Assembly (NCBI RefSeq): GCF_046736075.1
Contig: NZ_CP177163.1
Location: 930,001-994,000, forward strand
Source of the DNA: Stenotrophomonas sp046736075
GTDB lineage: Bacteria > Pseudomonadota > Gammaproteobacteria > Xanthomonadales > Xanthomonadaceae
Reading direction: 5' to 3'
Length of the DNA: 64,000 bases
The notes under the pieces: model-generated
What the model was told of the DNA's origin: nothing
Databases searched by the model: none
What the model saw: only the letters and a program-made list of their open reading frames with translations
Position numbers and translations under genes: made by a program
Shown here: positions 57,804 through 64,000 of the stretch, piece after piece
Layout of the letters: each line of letters opens with the position of its first letter
Position numbering within the stretch: position 1 is the stretch's first letter

Positions 57804-59330
57804 TTACCGCCCCGTCCTGATCGCCACGAACGCGCTGTTGCCGGCGCCGGAGCGGACCAGCAGCATCACCACGTCACCCTTCTTGTAGCCCGACAGCTGG
57901 CGATCCAGCGCTGCCACACTGCCAACCGGGGTGCGCCCGACCTGCAGGATCACCATGCCCTGCGACAGCTGCGCATCCCGCGCGGCCTGGCCGGTCACCC
58001 GGGTGATGCGCACGCCTTCACCGGACTCCAGGCCCAGCTGCTTGCGCTGGGCAGCGGTCAAGTCGATGACCTCCAGGCCCAGCAGGGCGTTGGCGCCGGC
58101 CTGCGGCGTGGCCGCGTCGGCCGTGGCCGGGCGGCTGCTGGCGCGCTCGGCGTCCTCGGCCAGCTCGGTCAGGGTGGCGGTGAGCTCGCGCTCCTTGCCC
58201 TCGCGCACGATGCCCAGGCGTACCTTGCTGCCCGGCGGCATCGCGCCGATCGCCGGCGGCAGATCCGACCAGGCATTGACCATGCTGCCGTTGACGGAGC
58301 GGATGACATCGCCGATTTCCACGCCAGCCTTGGCTGCCGCACTGCCAGGCACGATCTGGTTGACCAGCGCACCACGGCTGTCGGGCAGGCCCAGGCCCTG
58401 CGCCTTCAACCCGTCGATCGGCTCGACCACGGCCCCCAGCTGGCCACGGCTGACCCGGCCGGAGGTCTTGATCTGCTCGACCGCGCCCATCGCCAGGTCG
58501 ATCGGGATCGCGAAGCTGATGCCCATGTAGCCGCCGGAGGCGGAGAAGATCTGCGAGTTGATGCCGACCACTTCACCGCGGGTATTGAGCAGCGGGCCGC
58601 CCGAGTTGCCCTGGTTGATCGCCACGTCGGTCTGGATGAACGGCACGTAGCGCTGGTCCGGACCGCCGGTGCTGCGACCGACCGCGCTGACCACGCCGGC
58701 GGTGACCGAGTGGTCCAGGCCGAACGGCGAGCCGATCGCGACCACCCACTGGCCCGGCTTGAGCGTGTTGGAGTCGCCGACGCGCACGGTCGGCAGGTTC
58801 TTCGCGTCGATCTTGAGCAGGGCCACGTCGTACTGCTGGTCACTGCCGATCACTTTGGCGGTGAATTCGCGGCGGTCGCCCAGCTTGACCTTCACCTCGC
58901 TGGCATCGGCGACCACGTGGTAGTTGGTCAGCACATAGCCGTCGGCCGAGATGATGAAGCCCGAGCCCATGCCACGCCCCTGGGGCGCCTCGCCCTGCCC
59001 GCCCGGCTGGCCGGGCATCTGGAAATCGGGACCGAAGAAGCGGCGGAAGAATTCCGGCATGTCGTCATCGCCGGGCCCCATCGCCCGGGCGCTGCGTGCG
59101 GTGCGCACGATGGTGGTCTCGACGTTGACCACGCCGGGCCCGACCTGTTCGACCAGGTTGGTGAAGTCCGGCAGCCCGCTGACCAGTTGCGGAGCCGGCG
59201 CGCGCGGCGCAGCGGCGGGGGCGGCCGCCACCGGCGCGGTCGGGGACGGCGACTGGGCACAGGCCCCGAGGGGAAGAGTCAGGGACAGAGCCAGCAGGGA
59301 CAGGGCCTGCTTACGCATGCGAGGGGTCAT
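57804..59330 (-). CDS. mucD: Do/DegP-type periplasmic serine protease, MucD
   Basis: A 508-residue HtrA-family protease. The triad is His in YVLTNYHVV, Asp in YDVALLKID and Ser in GNSGGPLLN, followed by two PDZ domains (LVNQIVPGSAAAKAGVEIGDVI and ILQVGRTPVGSVAALDR in outline). It degrades or refolds misfolded envelope proteins. The signal peptide ends LPLGAC (Cys24) with Ala at +2, a possible lipobox, so it may be lipid-anchored rather than soluble. It follows rseA in the sigma-E operon and is expected to be sigma-E controlled. A hairpin follows. Confidence 0.95.
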   Translation of the reverse strand: MTPRMRKQALSLLALSLTLPLGACAQSPSPTAPVAAAPAAAPRAPAPQLVSGLPDFTNLVEQVGPGVVNVETTIVRTARSARAMGPGDDDMPEFFRRFFGPDFQMPGQPGGQGEAPQGRGMGSGFIISADGYVLTNYHVVADASEVKVKLGDRREFTAKVIGSDQQYDVALLKIDAKNLPTVRVGDSNTLKPGQWVVAIGSPFGLDHSVTAGVVSAVGRSTGGPDQRYVPFIQTDVAINQGNSGGPLLNTRGEVVGINSQIFSASGGYMGISFAIPIDLAMGAVEQIKTSGRVSRGQLGAVVEPIDGLKAQGLGLPDSRGALVNQIVPGSAAAKAGVEIGDVIRSVNGSMVNAWSDLPPAIGAMPPGSKVRLGIVREGKERELTATLTELAEDAERASSRPATADAATPQAGANALLGLEVIDLTAAQRKQLGLESGEGVRITRVTGQAARDAQLSQGMVILQVGRTPVGSVAALDRQLSGYKKGDVVMLLVRSGAGNSAFVAIRTGR

Positions 59331-59416
59331 CAGACGCGAGCCTCCGGGTCAGGAAGAAAGGGAGAGGGACGCTGCGGCCGGACGGCCGCAGCGCGAACAT
59401 CGGAATGCCACGCGGC

Positions 59417-60298
59417 TCAGTCGCGATGGCTGCGGCTGGCCGGCACGGCCGGTTCGGCCTCCTGCAGGCGCGGCTCGAACGGATAGAACGCGGCGCGCGG
59501 CTCCTGCGTGGAGAAGCTGGCATTGAGCGCGCCGCCACCGGCCGGGGCCAGAGTGGAGCGCGGCCAGGGCTTGGCCTGCAGGCTGCCGACGTCACCGAAC
59601 GGATAGGCGCGCGCGGCCGCAGCCGGCACTGCCGGCGCGGGGCTGACGGCGACAGCACGCTGCGGCTCGGCGCTGCGCTCGACCGCGCCGCGCGCGGCCT
59701 GCTGGGTACGGGTGGCGCTGTTGCGGCGCGCGGCCGCCACATCCTGCCGGCGGCTGGCCGCCGCGACCGCTGCGGCTGGCGCGGCGGCCACGACCAGGGC
59801 GGCATCGACCGAGGCGGCCGTGGTGGCGGGTGGCGCCGGCGGCAGTTCGGCCTGGCTGGCGATCACCGTGGTCTGCGCGGGCAGCGGCGTCTCGCTGGGC
59901 AGCTGCTCGCGGGTCATGAACATCGCCACCGCCGCCACCGAGGCGGCCAGGGCGGCACCGCCGCCCCACCGACGCCAGCCACCGCGACGCACCGTGGCCG
60001 GTGCTGCCGCCGGCTGCAGCTGCGGCCGCGGCTCGGCGGCCACCGCCACGCGGATGCGGTCGGCGAACGCCTGCGGCGCGGGCGCACAGGCCTGCCCGCG
60101 CAGCACATCACCGAGCATCTGCCAGCGTTCGTGGCACCCGGACAGCGCTTCGTCGTGTTCCAGCCGGCGCAGCATGAAGCGCGCCTCGTCGGCCGACAGT
60201 TCGCCGTCGATCAGCGCCGACAGCTGCTGGCGGTTATGGGCATCCAGCTTGTCCGGCGCGGTGCCGGCGTTTCCAGGGGTAGGCATCTTGGGGGTCAT
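59417..60298 (-). CDS. rseA: Anti-sigma-E factor RseA-like protein
   Basis: A 293-residue single-pass membrane protein. The N-terminal RseA domain (residues 20-75) reads QLSALIDGELSADEARFMLRRL then WQMLGDVLRGQ, which binds and holds sigma-E; a membrane segment (GGGAALAASVAAVAMFM) lies around residues 110-125; the rest is a Pro/Ala-rich periplasmic region. Its ATG overlaps the rpoE stop (ATGA). It would be cut by regulated proteolysis upon envelope stress, as in E. coli. The mucD gene follows 86 bases on. Confidence 0.9.
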   Translation of the reverse strand: MTPKMPTPGNAGTAPDKLDAHNRQQLSALIDGELSADEARFMLRRLEHDEALSGCHERWQMLGDVLRGQACAPAPQAFADRIRVAVAAEPRPQLQPAAAPATVRRGGWRRWGGGAALAASVAAVAMFMTREQLPSETPLPAQTTVIASQAELPPAPPATTAASVDAALVVAAAPAAAVAAASRRQDVAAARRNSATRTQQAARGAVERSAEPQRAVAVSPAPAVPAAAARAYPFGDVGSLQAKPWPRSTLAPAGGGALNASFSTQEPRAAFYPFEPRLQEAEPAVPASRSHRD

Positions 60299-60915
60299 AC
60301 GCGGCTCTTCTCGCGGGTGGCGCTGCCGATATCCAGCAGCGGCCGAAGTTCAGTGTCGATGGCCTCACGGGCACGGAAAATCCGCGACCGCACGGTGCCG
60401 ATCGGGCACCCCATCTTCTGCGCGATTTCCTCGTAACTCATGCCATCCACCTCGCGCAGGGTGATGGCCGAACGCAGTTCCTCCGGCAATGCCGCCACCG
60501 CCTTCATCACCGTCTGTTCCAGCTCCTGGCGCATCAGTTCGCGCTCGGGCGTGTCGGTGTCGCGCAGGCGGGTGCCGCTGTCGTACTGCTCGGCGTCCCC
60601 GATGTCGATGTCATCGGTGGGCGGGCGGCGGTTGTGGGCGGCGAGATGGTTCTTGGCAGTGTTCACGGCGATCCGGTGCAACCAGGTATAGAACTGGGCG
60701 TCGCCACGGAAACTGCCGATCGCGCGATACGCGCGGACGAACGTGTCCTGTGCGACGTCCTGACATTCACTCCAGTCGGCGATGTAGCGCCCGATCAGGG
60801 CGACGATCCGGTGCTGGTACTTGCGCACCAGGACATCGAACGCCGCACTTTCGCCGCGCTGCACGCGCCGGACCAGTTCCAGGTCCAGCTCCTGTGGTGT
60901 TTCAACCTCGGCCAT
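60295..60915 (-). CDS. rpoE: Extracytoplasmic stress sigma factor sigma-E
   Basis: A 206-residue ECF sigma factor of the RpoE/AlgU type. Region 2 contains DVLVRKYQHRIVALIGRYI and DVAQDTFVRAYRAIGSF; region 4 contains LPEELRSAITLREVDGMSYEEIAQKMGCPIGTVRSRIFRAREAI in outline. It directs envelope stress transcription and is held by RseA encoded next. The start at 60915 (MAEVETPQEL) fits the family, with AGGAG 11 bases upstream; the longer frame to 61020 contains its own promoter-like sequence. A sigma-E-type promoter lies at 60956-60982. Confidence 0.96.
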   Translation of the reverse strand: MAEVETPQELDLELVRRVQRGESAAFDVLVRKYQHRIVALIGRYIADWSECQDVAQDTFVRAYRAIGSFRGDAQFYTWLHRIAVNTAKNHLAAHNRRPPTDDIDIGDAEQYDSGTRLRDTDTPERELMRQELEQTVMKAVAALPEELRSAITLREVDGMSYEEIAQKMGCPIGTVRSRIFRAREAIDTELRPLLDIGSATREKSRV

Positions 60916-60955
60916 TGGGGGCCGCACTCCTGTCAGCCCAACCGACGTCGGGCAA

Positions 60956-60982
60956 TGAGACTGCCAATCCCGGGAAAAGTTC
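60956..60982 (-). promoter_or_regulatory. Sigma-E-type autoregulatory promoter of rpoE
   Basis: On the minus strand: GAACTT (60982-60977), a 16-base spacer, then TCTCA (60960-60956). This fits the enterobacterial sigma-E consensus (GAACTT-N16-TCTGA) at the right distance before the rpoE start, giving a leader of about 30-35 bases with AGGAG. Confidence 0.65.
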
Positions 60983-61152
60983 AGCGACCGATCAACGACG
61001 CCGCACCAGCTTTTAACCACCGTTCCGTTAAGGTTTCCGATCCAGGCAGCGAACCGGCGGTCGTTCTCCCCCAGCTATAGGGATTTGACGGGGAGGAAAC
61101 AACCTCTGGATCATAGCCCCCTTCTCCATACACAACCGGATGGAACGTCCCC

Positions 61153-63216
61153 ATGCTCTCAGGCTTCGATGGGCTCCGCTTCTCACATTGGCACCCGCAG
61201 ATCCGTGACGATGGTGTCGTGGTGCTCAGCCTCGACCGCCAGGACAGCAGCGTCAATGCGATGTCGCAGGACGTGCTGCTGGAACTGGGCGACCTGATCG
61301 AGCGCATCGCCATCGACCCGCCCAAGGCGGTGGTGATCCAGTCGATCAAGGCGGCCGGGTTCATCGCCGGCGCGGACCTGAAGGAGTTCCAGGAGTTCGA
61401 CCGCCGCGGCACCGTCAACGACGCCATCCGCCGCGGCCAGAGCACGTACCAGAAGCTGGCCGAGCTGCCCTGCCCGACCGTGGCGGCGATCCACGGCCAC
61501 TGCCTGGGCGGCGGCACCGAGCTGGCGCTGGCCTGCCGTTACCGGGTGGCGTCCAACGATCCCTCCACCCGGATCGGCCTGCCGGAAACCCAGCTCGGCA
61601 TCTTCCCGGGCTGGGGCGGCAGCGCACGCCTGCCGCAGCTGGTGGGCGCGCCGGCGGCGATGGACATGATGCTGACCGGCCGCAACCTGTCGGCCTCGGC
61701 CGCGCGCAGCATCGGCCTGGTCGACAAGGTGGTGGCACCGGCCGTGCTGCTCGATACCGCCGTGGCCCTGGCGCTGGCCGGCACTACCCGCCCGTTCAAG
61801 CAGCGGGCGACCGCCTGGGCAACCAACACCTGGCTGGCCCAAAGGCTGCTGGCCCCGCAGATGGCCAAGCAGGTCGCGCGCAAGGCCCGCAAGGAGCACT
61901 ACCCGGCGCCGTACGCCCTGATCAACACCTGGGCGCGCACCGGCGGCAGCCCGATCCAGACCCGTCTGGATGCCGAACGCCGCGCCGTGGTCAAACTGGC
62001 CAGCACCCCGACCGCGCGCAACCTGATCCGCATCTTCTTCCTGACCGAGCGGCTGAAGGCGCTGGGCGGCAAGGACCACGGCATCACCCACGTGCACGTG
62101 GTCGGCGCGGGCGTGATGGGCGGCGACATCGCCGCGTGGTCGGCCTACAAGGGCTTCAACGTGACCCTGCAGGACCGCGAACAGCGTTTCATCGACCCGG
62201 CGATGGAACGCGCGCAGGCGCTGTTCGCCAAGAAGGTGAAGGACGAGAGCAAGCGCCCGGCCGTGGCCGCGCGGCTCAAGGCCGACTTGGCCGGCGACGG
62301 CGTGGCCGTGGCCGACCTGGTGATTGAAGCGATCATCGAGAATCCGGAAGCCAAGCGTGCGCTGTACCAGACGCTGGAACCGCGGATGAAGGCCGACGCA
62401 CTGCTGACCACCAACACATCCTCCATTCCGCTGGTGGAACTGCGCGACCACATCCAGCGCCCGGCCCAGTTCGCCGGCCTGCACTATTTCAACCCGGTGG
62501 CGCAGATGCCGCTGGTGGAAATCATCCACCACGACGGCATGGCCCCGGAAACCGAGCGCCGGCTGGCGTCGTTCTGCAAGGCGCTGGGCAAGTTCCCGGT
62601 GCCGGTGGCCGGCACGCCCGGCTTCCTGGTCAACCGCGTGCTGTTCCCGTACATGCTCGAAGCGGCCACCGCCTACGCCGAAGGCGTGCCCGGGCCGGTG
62701 CTGGACAAGGCGGCGGTGAAGTTCGGCATGCCGATGGGCCCGATCGAACTGCTCGACACCGTCGGCCTGGACGTGGCCGCCGGCGTGGGCAAGGAGCTGG
62801 CGCCGTTCTTGGGCCTGCAGATTCCGGCCGCGCTGGAAACCGTTGAACAGGGCAAGCGCGGCAAGAAGGATGGCCAGGGCCTGTACAAGTGGGAGAACGG
62901 CCGCGCGCAGAAGCCGGACGTGCCGGCCGGCTACACCGTGCCCGCCGATCTGGAAGACCGCCTGATCCTGCCACTGCTCAATGAAGCCGTGGCCTGCCTG
63001 CACGAAGGCGTGGTGGCCGACGCCGACCTGCTCGATGCGGGCGTGATCTTCGGCACCGGGTTTGCCCCGTTCCGCGGCGGCCCGATCCAGTACATCCGCG
63101 CCACCGGTGCCGATGTGCTGGTGGAACGTCTGAAGGCGCTGCAGCAGCGCTATGGCGACCGCTTCGCACCGCGCCCGGGCTGGGACGATGCGGTGCTGCG
63201 CGAGCCGGTGATTTAA
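61153..63216 (+). CDS. FadB-type enoyl-CoA hydratase/3-hydroxyacyl-CoA dehydrogenase
   Basis: A 687-residue bifunctional beta-oxidation enzyme. The N-terminal crotonase half has the oxyanion and Glu residues in AAGFIAGADLKEF, HGHCLGGGTELALACRYR and PETQLGIFPGWGGSARLP. The 3-hydroxyacyl-CoA dehydrogenase half has the NAD motif VHVVGAGVMGGDIA near residue 318, the catalytic His in GLHYFNPVAQMPLVEI and the C-terminal GTGFAPFRGGPIQYI. It hydrates enoyl-CoA and oxidises 3-hydroxyacyl-CoA. No thiolase partner is adjacent; the thiolase at 33.7 kb is far away. It is divergent from rpoE and ends in a strong terminator. Confidence 0.94.
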   Translation: MLSGFDGLRFSHWHPQIRDDGVVVLSLDRQDSSVNAMSQDVLLELGDLIERIAIDPPKAVVIQSIKAAGFIAGADLKEFQEFDRRGTVNDAIRRGQSTYQKLAELPCPTVAAIHGHCLGGGTELALACRYRVASNDPSTRIGLPETQLGIFPGWGGSARLPQLVGAPAAMDMMLTGRNLSASAARSIGLVDKVVAPAVLLDTAVALALAGTTRPFKQRATAWATNTWLAQRLLAPQMAKQVARKARKEHYPAPYALINTWARTGGSPIQTRLDAERRAVVKLASTPTARNLIRIFFLTERLKALGGKDHGITHVHVVGAGVMGGDIAAWSAYKGFNVTLQDREQRFIDPAMERAQALFAKKVKDESKRPAVAARLKADLAGDGVAVADLVIEAIIENPEAKRALYQTLEPRMKADALLTTNTSSIPLVELRDHIQRPAQFAGLHYFNPVAQMPLVEIIHHDGMAPETERRLASFCKALGKFPVPVAGTPGFLVNRVLFPYMLEAATAYAEGVPGPVLDKAAVKFGMPMGPIELLDTVGLDVAAGVGKELAPFLGLQIPAALETVEQGKRGKKDGQGLYKWENGRAQKPDVPAGYTVPADLEDRLILPLLNEAVACLHEGVVADADLLDAGVIFGTGFAPFRGGPIQYIRATGADVLVERLKALQQRYGDRFAPRPGWDDAVLREPVI

Positions 63217-63235
63217 GGATCCATCGTTCGACATG

Positions 63236-63263
63236 AAACGCCACCGGAAGGTGGCGTTTTTTT
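63236..63263 (+). terminator. Intrinsic terminator after the FadB-like gene
   Basis: Perfect 10-base arms (AAACGCCACC / GGTGGCGTTT) with a GGAA loop and a run of seven T. Confidence 0.94.
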
Positions 63264-63364
63264 GTGCAATCGCAAACGAAACAACCTGTTACCCGAACGG
63301 GCCATGCAGCCGCCCTGGCCGCGTGCCATCCTTTCCGCCTGTCCCCGCCAGCGAGATCGCCCGC

Positions 63365-64000
63365 ATGACCACCATCATCGCCCCCCGCGTGCACGACATC
63401 GGCGGCCTGCAGGTGCGCCGTGCGGTGCCCACCCTGCAGGCGCGCAGTGTCGGGCCATTCGTGTTCGTCGATCAGATGGGCCCGGCCGTGCTCGGCGCCG
63501 GCACCGGCATCGACGTGCGCCCGCATCCGCATATCGGCCTGGCCACCGTCACCTTCCTGTGGTCCGGCGCCATCGGCCACCGCGACACCCTCGGCTCGAA
63601 CCAGGTGATCCGTCCCGGTGACGTCAACTGGATGACCGCCGGCCGCGGCATCGCCCACTCCGAGCGCACCCCGCCGGTGGAGCGCGAACACGACCACCCG
63701 CTGCACGGCATGCAGACCTGGATCGCGCTGCCCAGGAGCGCCGAAGAAACCGACCCGGCGTTCCACCACCATGCTGCGGCCACCCTGCCCCAGCAGCGCC
63801 GCAACGGCGCCTGGCTGCGCGTGATCGCCGGGCGTGCGTACGGCGAGGAGTCGCCGGTGAAGGTGTTCAGCGACACCCTCAACGTGGCCATCGACCTGGA
63901 CCCGGACGGCGAGATCGATCTGGATACCGGCCACGTGGAGCGCTCGCTGTACATCCTCGAAGGCGAGGCGCAGCTGGACGGCGTGGACGTGCCGGCCCAG
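63365..64000 (+). CDS. Pirin family protein, 5' part (3' end outside window)
   Basis: The frame starts at ATG 63365 and stays open for 212 codons to the window edge. It matches the pirin family of bicupin proteins: the iron-binding HPHIGLATVTF (PHPHIG) motif near residue 57, the GRGIAHSER motif near residue 98 and the LHGMQTWIALP segment are typical of the N-terminal cupin. Bacterial pirins such as YhhW can oxidise quercetin, but function is variable. The last visible residues lie at the start of the second cupin. It stands after the terminator and has its own transcription start. Confidence 0.9.
   Translation, partial: MTTIIAPRVHDIGGLQVRRAVPTLQARSVGPFVFVDQMGPAVLGAGTGIDVRPHPHIGLATVTFLWSGAIGHRDTLGSNQVIRPGDVNWMTAGRGIAHSERTPPVEREHDHPLHGMQTWIALPRSAEETDPAFHHHAAATLPQQRRNGAWLRVIAGRAYGEESPVKVFSDTLNVAIDLDPDGEIDLDTGHVERSLYILEGEAQLDGVDVPAQ

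Noticed and set aside
61183..63234. A 683-codon frame opposite the FadB-like gene
   Set aside because: Antisense shadow of a strongly recognised two-domain enzyme; Arg/His/Gln-rich with no family motif.

Overview
The window is chromosomal DNA of a GC-rich gammaproteobacterium of the family Xanthomonadaceae, most likely Stenotrophomonas. The evidence is the very high GC content, the GTAG-headed palindromic repeats typical of Stenotrophomonas (SMAG type; GTAGAGCC + GACC/GGTC stem) at 13631-14027, 24446-24468 and 48683-48705, and the Xanthomonad order rpoE-rseA-mucD-lepA-lepB-DUF4845-rnc-era-recO. It is densely packed core and near-core genome. I see no tRNA, rRNA, insertion sequence, prophage or CRISPR array, and no clearly broken gene. 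The first gene (GGDEF) and the last (pirin) run off the window.

Layout. 1-10.5 kb: a GGDEF protein, thioesterase-like DUF4442, a membrane-anchored unknown, DUF502 plus queuosine-precursor transporter, a DUF885 peptidase, a VOC enzyme, DUF2147, metG, a HAD phosphatase and a stand-alone RnfB. 10.5-18.4 kb: ridA, mprF convergent with virJ/acvB across a SMAG array, a DUF998 membrane protein, small proteins, an HD phosphohydrolase, and a transglutaminase-TPR protein behind a DnaA-box-like cluster. 18.4-26.4 kb: a yjdM-like protein, a YegD-type Hsp70, a YkgJ protein plus a 59-residue protein, an ECF sigma/anti-sigma/DUF4097 operon with a divergent small gene that shares its promoter motif, MscS, YbiI, DUF2058, a YgjP-like peptidase and a catalytically degenerate pseudouridine synthase. 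26.4-37.6 kb: a PLD enzyme, HDOD, leucine dehydrogenase, a lipidated subtilisin autotransporter, thiolase, two Ala-rich lipoproteins and AidB. 37.7-43.4 kb: the Exo-Lig-Lhr-PdeM DNA repair cassette. 43.4-52.9 kb: a small unknown, FAD monooxygenase, cold-shock protein, nagZ-hpt-mtiP, a DsbA/FrnE protein, CYTH, a secreted unknown, rlmD, a receiver-Hpt protein and recO. 53-61 kb: the rpoE to recO block. 61-64 kb: a FadB-like protein and pirin.

How parts fit. Envelope biology dominates: lysyl-PG synthesis and probable hydrolysis (mprF/virJ), the sigma-E stress operon with periplasmic protease MucD, a second ECF circuit, abundant coiled lipoproteins, signal peptidase and peptidoglycan recycling (nagZ). 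The most interesting unexplained signal is the exact shared bipartite motif AAACCTTTT-N11-GCATCCAA, placed in front of the ECF sigma gene and, on the other strand, in front of an otherwise unannotated 63-residue protein gene.
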